5,809 nt of DNA from Gammaproteobacteria bacterium (GTDB lineage: Bacteria > Pseudomonadota > Gammaproteobacteria > Pseudomonadales > Halieaceae). The translations under genes were made by a program, and so were the position numbers. The notes beneath the pieces were generated by a model. It ran no database searches and was not told where the DNA came from. It saw nothing but the letters and a program-made list of their open reading frames with translations. Positions 1 to 5,809 of this stretch are shown piece after piece. The stretch is taken from the NCBI GenBank assembly GCA_029859085.1, contig JAOUDU010000196.1, forward strand, positions 1 to 5,809, given 5' to 3'. Positions within the stretch are counted from its first letter, which is position 1. Every line of letters starts with the position of its first letter.

Positions 1-585
1 GATCGGTGAACGGGTTTTCCACTCGATGACATCGGCGCAGTGGCGCTCAACACAGCGCGCGGCCATCTCGTGGAAGGTGGGACGCTCCGGATCGGCTATC
101 AGGATCTGTTTGACGCCGGCTTTTACCGCGCGGTTCACCATCCGGTACACAGGGTCCACCAGCTCATCCCAGAAGCAGATGTCGGCGGCGATAAGCATGT
201 CGAACCGGGACAGCTGGCGCGTGGTCAGTTTTTCGAAACGGGAAACCAGCGCCGTTGTCTCGACGCCGTTCAATCCGGCGGCGACGTCCAGGAAAGGGAA
301 TACGTCGGGGTCGGCGTCCATGGAGGTCACCGCGGAACCGAGTTTCCTGGCGCACCATATACCCGATGCACCCCAGCCGCAGCCCACATCTATTACGCTG
401 CCGGCATGCTCCGGCGGGTTAGTCTTCAGGTAGTCGATGATCAGGCAACTGGACTTCCACAGCTTGTTGCCGTGAATGGAGGGATAATTGCCTTCGCGCT
501 TTACCCGGCGAATTTCCGGGTGCGAAGCGGTCGGCATGATCACGCCCCGGAAGCGTCTTTCGATGCGTTTCCTGTCTTTACTCAA
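1..585 (-). CDS. Class I SAM-dependent methyltransferase (C-terminus cut by window edge)
   Basis: The frame is open for 195 codons and runs off the left edge. Numbering from the chosen start, residues 64-72 read VIDVGCGWG, the glycine-rich SAM-binding motif I. Residues 86-92 (VTSMDAD) fit motif II with the acidic residue that contacts the SAM ribose. Residues 128-140 (FDMLIAADICFWD) and 161-171 (ILIADPERPTF) fit the later strands of the Rossmann fold. The ADICFWDEL and ADPERPTF segments resemble the Nnt1/METTL-type group that includes protein-lysine methyltransferases, but the substrate cannot be told from the sequence. No signal peptide or membrane segment is visible, so it is probably cytoplasmic. 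The start is TTG at 585, with AAGGAA six bases upstream; an in-frame ATG at 537 would remove 16 residues (LSKDRKRIERRFRGVI) and has no clear ribosome site. It follows the membrane cold-shock gene by 67 nt and may be co-transcribed. The fold is secure; substrate and start are less so. Confidence 0.85.
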   Translation of the reverse strand, partial: MSKDRKRIERRFRGVIMPTASHPEIRRVKREGNYPSIHGNKLWKSSCLIIDYLKTNPPEHAGSVIDVGCGWGASGIWCARKLGSAVTSMDADPDVFPFLDVAAGLNGVETTALVSRFEKLTTRQLSRFDMLIAADICFWDELVDPVYRMVNRAVKAGVKQILIADPERPTFHEMAARCVERHCADVIEWKTRSPI

Positions 586-591
586 GTTCAA

Positions 592-597
592 TTCCTT
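592..597 (-). promoter_or_regulatory. Ribosome binding site that supports a TTG start for the methyltransferase
   Basis: The minus strand reads AAGGAA here, a good Shine-Dalgarno match, and it ends six bases before the TTG at 585. A second in-frame TTG at 591 touches this site and is too close to use it. The only nearby ATG, at 537, lies about 55 bases downstream of it. This spacing is the reason for preferring TTG 585. Confidence 0.6.
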
Positions 598-652
598 TTT
601 TCTGGCTGTGGAAGACGCGCGGTCGCGGTGAATCTTTTCGGGTCCGGCAGTA

Positions 653-1132
653 TCAGTCGAGGCCTTCGACATCTTCTGCCTGGGGGCCCTTGTCGCTGTC
701 GGCAACGATGAAGGTCACCTGCTGCCCGTCTCGCAGGCCGCGCCGGCCGCCACCCCTGATAGAGCGGAAATGCACGAAGATTTCCTCACCGTCGTCCTTG
801 GTAATGAAACCGAAGCCTTTGGACACGTTGAACCACTTCACCTGTCCGTGTACACGGGTCCCGTCCCCTGAACTGGTGTCCGTGCCGGCGCGGACGCCGG
901 ATTTCGCGGCGGCCGGCCGCGGCGTGCTGCGGTTTTTCTGCTCTTTTTTAACAGGTTTGGCAGTAGAGGCGCCCGCGGGTATCGAGACGAGCAGGGCGGT
1001 TATAACAGTCGCGCTGCAAAATGCGACGAACAGAATCGGCGCGGCATGATTGACGCCGGCGTACAAGGTGGTCAGGGCGGTAGCGAGCGCGGCAACAATC
1101 ACGCTGATGATAATTTTGACAATAAGCTTCAT
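653..1132 (-). CDS. Membrane-anchored cold-shock-domain protein
   Basis: The protein has 159 residues. Residues 3-25 and 31-52 are two hydrophobic stretches, probably a membrane hairpin that leaves the rest in the cytoplasm. Residues 53-93 are a polar linker rich in Lys, Pro, Ala, Ser and Thr. Residues 94-159 are a complete cold-shock domain (an OB-fold that binds single-stranded RNA or DNA) with VKWFN at 98-102, the RNP1 motif KGFGFI at 105-110 and the RNP2 motif IFVHF at 118-122, so the nucleic-acid-binding aromatics are intact. The ATG at 1132 follows GAGAGGA at 1138-1144 with a five-base spacer. The domain matches the neighbouring 70-residue Csp at about 37 of 65 positions, most strongly over both RNP motifs and the QAEDV end. 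It is unlike the DUF1294 fusions, where the cold-shock domain comes first and the membrane part last. The architecture is visible; the role (tethering RNA or DNA at the membrane) is inference. Confidence 0.88.
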   Translation of the reverse strand: MKLIVKIIISVIVAALATALTTLYAGVNHAAPILFVAFCSATVITALLVSIPAGASTAKPVKKEQKNRSTPRPAAAKSGVRAGTDTSSGDGTRVHGQVKWFNVSKGFGFITKDDGEEIFVHFRSIRGGGRRGLRDGQQVTFIVADSDKGPQAEDVEGLD

Positions 1133-1137
1133 GAAAA

Positions 1138-1144
1138 TCCTCTC
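1138..1144 (-). promoter_or_regulatory. Ribosome binding site of the membrane cold-shock gene
   Basis: The minus strand reads GAGAGGA, followed by a five-base spacer and the ATG at 1132. It fixes the start so that the whole first hydrophobic segment is included in the protein. Confidence 0.65.
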
Positions 1145-1187
1145 TTGGGTTCAGGCCCCGAAATGGTGGGGGCGCGGATGCGGCGCA

Positions 1188-1196
1188 AGTTTAGCA
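1188..1196 (-). promoter_or_regulatory. Candidate extended -10 promoter for the membrane cold-shock gene
   Basis: The minus strand reads TGCTAAACT, a TGN extension followed by a hexamer that matches TATAAT at four of six positions. No good -35 box lies at 16 to 18 bases (the best is TTCCCC), which is tolerable for an extended -10 promoter. Transcription would begin near 1181 and give a leader of about 50 nt. This is a match by eye only. Confidence 0.3.
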
Positions 1197-1312
1197 CCAT
1201 TCAGCGAGAGGGGAAGGTGGGGACGGAAAATTGGAAACTACAAAGCATCGGGTCGGGGCCCGGTTCGCTGCGTTCGGCGCGATAGCCCCCGGCCACTCTG
1301 TTGCGGTGCTGG

Positions 1313-1344
1313 CTCGGCCCGGAGTGGTCGGAGCCCGGGTCGAG
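1313..1344. repeat. GC-rich imperfect inverted repeat after the csp gene
   Basis: The ten-base arms at 1313-1322 (CTCGGCCCGG) and 1335-1344 (CCGGGTCGAG) pair with one interruption around a 12-base loop. On the minus-strand transcript the odd pair is A opposite C; on a plus-strand transcript it would be a G-U wobble. The hairpin begins 11 bases after the csp stop codon, where a terminator or 3'-end stabiliser would sit. No run of T follows it in the minus direction, so it is not a standard intrinsic terminator. Confidence 0.45.
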
Positions 1345-1355
1345 GTATCCGGGGG

Positions 1356-1568
1356 TTACAGTTTCGTAACGTCCTCGGCCTGCAGGCCCTTGGGCCCTTC
1401 AACCAGCTTGAACTCCACGGGCTGGCCCTCGTTGAGGGTCCGGTAACCTTCGCCCTGGATTGAACGGAAGTGCACGAATACGTCGTCTTCGCTTTCCTGG
1501 CGGGTGATGAAGCCAAACCCCTTGGCATTATTGAACCACTTAACCGTGCCGCTAACGCGATCTGTCAT
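1356..1568 (-). CDS. CspA-family cold-shock protein
   Basis: This 70-residue protein is one cold-shock domain, the usual length for the CspA family of small RNA chaperones that bind single-stranded nucleic acid and melt RNA secondary structure in the cytoplasm. Residues 9-13 read VKWFN, 16-21 hold RNP1 (KGFGFI) and 30-34 hold RNP2 (VFVHF); the end GLQAEDV is typical. The ATG at 1568 follows GAGGAAA at 1574-1580, and the next in-frame ATG would fall beyond the domain. It lies 92 nt after valS and 223 nt before a membrane-tethered relative. No long, CspA-style 5' leader fits in the gap unless transcription begins inside valS, so cold induction cannot be read from the sequence. Which E. coli paralogue (CspA, C, D or E) it matches is not decidable here, so no symbol is given. 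Confidence 0.95.
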   Translation of the reverse strand: MTDRVSGTVKWFNNAKGFGFITRQESEDDVFVHFRSIQGEGYRTLNEGQPVEFKLVEGPKGLQAEDVTKL

Positions 1569-1573
1569 ACCAC

Positions 1574-1580
1574 TTTCCTC
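1574..1580 (-). promoter_or_regulatory. Ribosome binding site of the csp gene
   Basis: The minus strand reads GAGGAAA, with GAGG eight bases before the ATG at 1568. This is a strong site compared with those of holC and valS, and it fits a highly translated small protein. Confidence 0.65.
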
Positions 1581-1607
1581 GGGCTTACATTTTGCTTTTA
1601 TTACGCC

Positions 1608-1630
1608 TCGCCGTTCATGGAGAACGGCGA
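1608..1630 (-). terminator. Perfect hairpin between valS and csp, possible valS terminator
   Basis: Nine-base arms at 1608-1616 (TCGCCGTTC) and 1622-1630 (GAACGGCGA) are perfectly complementary around the five-base loop ATGGA. The hairpin begins 30 bases after the valS stop and ends about 40 bases before the csp start. Downstream on the minus strand comes GGCGTAATAAAAGC rather than a T-run, so classic intrinsic termination is doubtful. It may instead protect the valS 3' end or sit in the csp leader. Confidence 0.4.
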
Positions 1631-1660
1631 AGTCTGGAAATCCCTGTTACCGAGGTGTCG

Positions 1661-4429
1661 TTACATCTGGCGCAGCTGCCGCTCCTGCTCCTGTAACGTT
1701 TCCAGCGCCTGCTGCTGCGCCTGCATCTTTTCCTGTTCCTTTGCCACGACGGCGGCGGGGGCTTTATCAACGAAGGAGGCGTTGCTCAATTTGCCCTTTA
1801 TCCGTGACAGGTCCTTCTCGAGTTTGTCGATCTCCCTGGCCAGGCGCAGCAATTCCGCGTCCTTGTCGATCAGGCCCGCCATGGGCACCAGTATCTCCAG
1901 TTCGCCCACCAGTGCCGTTGCCGCTACCGGTTTCTCCTCGCCCTCGGCCAACCAGCTTATGACGGAAAGTTTAGCCAGTTTTTTCAGGAACGGGGCATTT
2001 TCTTCCAGCCTTTCCCGGTCTCGCTGGTCGCCGTTGCGCAGCAGGATCGTGAGCTCCTTGCCTGGTGGGATGTTCATCTCACCCCGGATATTGCGAATGC
2101 CCACTATCACGCCTTTGAGCCATTCTATATCTGCGTTTGCAACACTGTCCACGCCTTTATCCGGCGCCTGGGGGTAGGGTTGCAGCATGATGGTCGGGCC
2201 GGATTTTCCTGCGAGCGGGCCCACCGTTTGCCAGATTTCCTCGGTTATGAACGGCATGAAAGGGTGCAGCAGCCGCAGTGTTGCTTCCAGTACCTGCAGC
2301 AGTGTGTGCCGCGTGCCCCGCTTGGCCGCCGCGCTGGCGTTGTCATCCCACAGCACCGGCTTGGACAGTTCCAGGTACCAGTCGCAGTACTCGTTCCAGA
2401 CGAATTCATACAAGGCCTGGGATGCCAGGTCGAAACGGTAGTTGGTGACGGCGCGTGACACCGCCAGCGTCGTTTCGTTCAGCTTGCTCGAAATCCAGCG
2501 ATCGGCGAGGCTCAATTCCACTGCCGCGTCATCGCTTGTGCCGCAGTCCTGGTTTTCACAGTTCATCAGCACGTAGCGCGCGGCATTCCAGATCTTGTTA
2601 CAGAAATTGCGGAAGCCCTCGATCCGGCCGATGTCGAACTTTATGTCCCTGCCGGTGGAGGCGAGTGAGTAGTAGGTAAAGCGCAGTGCGTCCGTGCCAT
2701 AGGGTGCGATGCCGTCGGGAAACTGCCTGCGGGTTGCCTTGTCGATCTTCGCCGCCAGCTGCGGTTGCATCATGCCGGCGGTGCGCTTGCTGACGAGGCT
2801 TTCCAGGTCGATGCCGTCTATCAGGTCGATGGGATCGATCACATTTCCCTTGGACTTGGACATCTTCTGGCCCTCTGCATCGCGCACCAGGCCGTGTACG
2901 TAGACCGTGTGAAACGGTACTTCCTTGCGAAAATGCAGGGTCATCATGATCATCCGGGCGACCCAGAAGAAAATAATGTCGAAACCGGTGACCAGCACGG
3001 AGCTCGGGTGGAAGGTTGCCAGCTCCGGCGTTTCCTCGGGCCAGCCGAGGGTTGAAAACGTCCACAGGGCGGAGGAGAACCACGTGTCCAGGACGTCCTC
3101 ATCCTGGCGCAGAGCAACGCTTTCAGCCAGGTTGTTGTCAGCGCGCACCCGGGCCTCGCTGGCGCCCACGTAAAAATTACCCGCCTCGTCATACCAGGCG
3201 GGAATGCGGTGCCCCCACCACAGCTGGCGACTGATGCACCAGTCCTGGATGTCGCGCATCCAGGCGAAGTAGGTGTTTTCCCACTGCTTCGGCACGAACT
3301 GGATATCACCGTTTTCTACCGCGGAGATGGCTGGCCCCGCCATTTTCCTGGCATCCACGTACCACTGGTCCGTCAGGTATGGCTCTATCACCACGCCTGA
3401 GCGGTCGCCACGCGGTACCCGCAGGGTGTGATCCTCGACCTTCTCCAGCAGCCCCTGGCGGTCCATGTCCGCCACCACGCGCAACCGCGCCTCGAAACGG
3501 TCCAGGCCCCGGTAGGCTTCCGGCGCCGCGTCGTTGACGGCCGCGTCATCGGTGAAAATATTGATCATGGGCAGGCCGTGGCGACGTCCCATCTCGTAGT
3601 CATTGAAGTCGTGGGCGGGGGTGATTTTCACCACGCCGGTGCCGAATTCGCGATCGACGTAGTCGTCGGCGATGACGGGAATTTCCCTGCCGGTCAGGGG
3701 CAGCTCCACCATCCGGCCGATCAGGTGCCGGTAGCGTTCATCCTCGGGGTGAACCGCGACCGCGGTATCCCCCAGCATGGTTTCAGGCCGGGTGGTCGCC
3801 ACGGTCAGGTGGCCCTCGCCACCCGCCAGTGGGTAGCGGAAGTGCCAGAGATGCCCCTGCTCTTCCTCCGAAACGACCTCCAGGTCGGAGATGGCGGTAT
3901 GCAGCACCGGGTCCCAGTTGACGAGGCGCTTGCCGCGGTAGATGAGACCCTCGCGGTAGAGGCGGATAAACACTTCCTGGACCGCCGCGCTCAGCCCCGG
4001 GTCCATGGTGAAGCGCTCCCGGGACCAGTCCAGGGAAGAGCCCAGGCGGCGCAGCTGGCGGGTTATGGTGCCGCCGGATTCCTCTTTCCACTCCCAGACT
4101 TTTTCGACGAACTTGTCGCGGCCCAGGTCGTGGCGGCTGATGCCCTGGGCCTCCAGCTGGCGCTCGACCACCATCTGGGTGGCGATGCCCGCGTGGTCGG
4201 TACCCACCTGCCACAGGGTGTTGTAGCCGCACATCCGGTGATAGCGGATCAGCGCGTCCATGATCGCCTCCTGGAAACCGTGGCCCATGTGCAGGCTGCC
4301 GGTGACATTCGGCGGCGGAATCATGATGCTGTAGGCGCGTTCGCCGCCCTGGGGTGCGAAGTAGCCCTTCGTCTCCCACTCCTGGTACCAGCGGGCTTCA
4401 ATATCGGCGGGTTGGAAGGTTTTTTCCAT
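1661..4429 (-). CDS. valS: Valyl-tRNA synthetase
   Basis: This 922-residue cytoplasmic class Ia enzyme joins valine to tRNA-Val using ATP; the E. coli protein is about 950 residues, so this one is full length. Residues 38-50 read [13 protein letters not shown], carrying the HIGH motif as HMGH, and 522-526 read KMSKS; together they form the ATP site. The editing domain that removes mischarged threonine covers roughly 190-350, with [13 protein letters not shown] at 212-224 and [17 protein letters not shown] at 263-279. [10 protein letters not shown] (404-413) and [10 protein letters not shown] (447-456) are typical catalytic-core blocks. The anticodon-binding helices cover about 640-790. Residues 855-922 form the charged C-terminal coiled coil characteristic of ValS. 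The start is the ATG at 4429, whose [11 protein letters not shown] opening fits the family, although its ribosome site is weak. It lies 55 nt after holC, the conserved pepA-holC-valS order. No damage or missing motif was seen. Confidence 0.98.
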   Translation of the reverse strand: MEKTFQPADIEARWYQEWETKGYFAPQGGERAYSIMIPPPNVTGSLHMGHGFQEAIMDALIRYHRMCGYNTLWQVGTDHAGIATQMVVERQLEAQGISRHDLGRDKFVEKVWEWKEESGGTITRQLRRLGSSLDWSRERFTMDPGLSAAVQEVFIRLYREGLIYRGKRLVNWDPVLHTAISDLEVVSEEEQGHLWHFRYPLAGGEGHLTVATTRPETMLGDTAVAVHPEDERYRHLIGRMVELPLTGREIPVIADDYVDREFGTGVVKITPAHDFNDYEMGRRHGLPMINIFTDDAAVNDAAPEAYRGLDRFEARLRVVADMDRQGLLEKVEDHTLRVPRGDRSGVVIEPYLTDQWYVDARKMAGPAISAVENGDIQFVPKQWENTYFAWMRDIQDWCISRQLWWGHRIPAWYDEAGNFYVGASEARVRADNNLAESVALRQDEDVLDTWFSSALWTFSTLGWPEETPELATFHPSSVLVTGFDIIFFWVARMIMMTLHFRKEVPFHTVYVHGLVRDAEGQKMSKSKGNVIDPIDLIDGIDLESLVSKRTAGMMQPQLAAKIDKATRRQFPDGIAPYGTDALRFTYYSLASTGRDIKFDIGRIEGFRNFCNKIWNAARYVLMNCENQDCGTSDDAAVELSLADRWISSKLNETTLAVSRAVTNYRFDLASQALYEFVWNEYCDWYLELSKPVLWDDNASAAAKRGTRHTLLQVLEATLRLLHPFMPFITEEIWQTVGPLAGKSGPTIMLQPYPQAPDKGVDSVANADIEWLKGVIVGIRNIRGEMNIPPGKELTILLRNGDQRDRERLEENAPFLKKLAKLSVISWLAEGEEKPVAATALVGELEILVPMAGLIDKDAELLRLAREIDKLEKDLSRIKGKLSNASFVDKAPAAVVAKEQEKMQAQQQALETLQEQERQLRQM

Positions 4430-4476
4430 CAGTCTGGGAATCCGGTATGGGTTGGCGGTCGGGAGAAAAGGCGGGA

Positions 4477-4504
4477 ATTATACGCTAAACATCGTGTTTT
4501 TCGA
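4477..4504 (-). promoter_or_regulatory. Candidate sigma-70 promoter for valS
   Basis: On the minus strand a perfect TATAAT lies at 4477-4482. A weaker -35, TCGAAA (four of six matches to TTGACA), lies at 4499-4504, and the spacing is 16 bases. The -35 box overlaps the last codons of holC. Transcription would start near 4470 and give a leader of about 40 nt before the valS ATG. This would let valS be transcribed separately from pepA and holC. Confidence 0.45.
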
Positions 4505-4904
4505 GCTGGTAGCCCCGCTCCTTGTAGAAGGTCCAGGAGCGGCGCAGCGCCATGAGGCTTTCCGGGTCCTGGGTCACCACCTCGGCAACCCGGCGGAAAC
4601 GGCTGAAAAAGCCCGGTATTTCCAGCTGCAGGTTGATCAGCAGGTCGCTGTGCCCCTCGGGTTCCTGGCCCCAGCCGATGGCGATCATCTCCGACTGTTC
4701 CTCGCCGTACAGGCCGTGGGGCAGGAAACTGGCGGGGCGGAAGCTCCACAGCAGCTCATCCAGTGCGCGCGCCTGGCTCTCATCGACCGCGTTGATGAAG
4801 ATGGCATGGCCGCGCTGGAAGGCCTTGTCCGCCAGGCGCGCGGCCACCTGCAGCCGCTGTGCCTGGTCGGCGGCCTGCACCACATAGAACCCGACCCTCG
4901 TCAC
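4485..4904 (-). CDS. holC: DNA polymerase III chi subunit
   Basis: The protein has 139 residues, against about 147 for E. coli HolC. Chi joins psi (HolD) in the clamp-loader complex and links the replicative polymerase to single-strand binding protein on the lagging strand. Residues 4-9 (VGFYVV) fit the first strand. Residues 48-64 (LDELLWSFRPASFLPHG) match the family block that in E. coli reads LDEALW followed by ESFVPHNL. Residues 87-91 (DLLIN) match the DILISL strand. The start is GTG at 4904; no ATG occurs near the proper N-terminus and no strong ribosome site is visible, so translation may be coupled to pepA, whose stop is 40 nt upstream. Its place between pepA and valS is the conserved location for holC and is strong independent support. 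Sequence conservation in this family is low, so context matters. Confidence 0.93.
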   Translation of the reverse strand: MTRVGFYVVQAADQAQRLQVAARLADKAFQRGHAIFINAVDESQARALDELLWSFRPASFLPHGLYGEEQSEMIAIGWGQEPEGHSDLLINLQLEIPGFFSRFRRVAEVVTQDPESLMALRRSWTFYKERGYQLEKHDV

Positions 4905-4944
4905 AGTGAGCGCTGCTCGTCGCCGGCAGCCGCCTGCAAAAACC

Positions 4945-5809
<865 letters not shown>

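Noticed and set aside
40..711. A 223-codon open frame on the plus strand, opposite the methyltransferase and the end of the membrane cold-shock gene
   Set aside because: It covers two genes with clear motifs on the other strand, and its own translation resembles no family I recognise.
1133..1355. A possible small RNA or extra small gene in the 223 nt gap between the two cold-shock genes
   Set aside because: Open frames crossing this gap extend over neighbouring genes and lack family features. Nothing beyond the hairpin, the pyrimidine-rich tract and a weak promoter match is visible.
1470..2177. A 235-codon plus-strand frame opposite the csp start and the valS coiled-coil region
   Set aside because: Its Ser- and Ala-rich translation looks like the reverse of the charged valS coiled coil. 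It has no domain and crosses a gene boundary on the other strand.
3783..4379. A 198-codon minus-strand frame within valS, in another reading frame
   Set aside because: It is a frame-shifted reading of the valS N-terminal region, rich in Pro, Arg and Gly as expected from GC-rich shadows.
3428..4555. A 375-codon open frame on the plus strand, opposite valS
   Set aside because: It is antisense to a complete, well-conserved valS. GC-rich codon use with few stop codons in the opposite frames explains its length, and its translation shows no recognisable domain.

Overview
This window looks like chromosomal core sequence from a GC-rich gammaproteobacterium (GC judged by eye at about 60 percent). 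The main evidence is the gene order pepA, holC, valS, which is the arrangement known from Escherichia coli and many relatives. The protein sequences also fit: the valyl-tRNA synthetase, chi subunit and aminopeptidase A are all recognisably gammaproteobacterial. I cannot fix the genus; a marine, non-enteric lineage is only a guess. I see no mobile elements, tRNA or rRNA genes, CRISPR arrays or phage genes.

All six genes lie on the minus strand and read from right to left. From the right edge they are: the C-terminal 60 percent or so of leucyl aminopeptidase PepA (cut by the window edge); DNA polymerase III chi subunit HolC; a complete valyl-tRNA synthetase ValS; a 70-residue CspA-family cold-shock protein; a 159-residue protein with two predicted N-terminal membrane segments and a C-terminal cold-shock domain; and the N-terminal 195 residues of a class I SAM-dependent methyltransferase (cut by the left edge).

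The gaps are short: 40 nt between pepA and holC, 55 nt between holC and valS, 92 nt between valS and csp, 223 nt between the two cold-shock genes, and 67 nt between the membrane cold-shock gene and the methyltransferase. The first three genes probably form the conserved housekeeping operon, with an extra promoter candidate just before valS. A perfect hairpin separates valS from csp. A longer leader, with a pyrimidine-rich tract and an extended -10 candidate, precedes the membrane cold-shock gene, which may be co-transcribed with the methyltransferase.

The right two thirds is ordinary housekeeping sequence. The part that merits a second look is the left third: a soluble cold-shock protein beside a membrane-tethered cold-shock-domain protein and then a methyltransferase. 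I found no convincing new multi-gene system. The membrane-anchored nucleic-acid-binding protein is the best lead.
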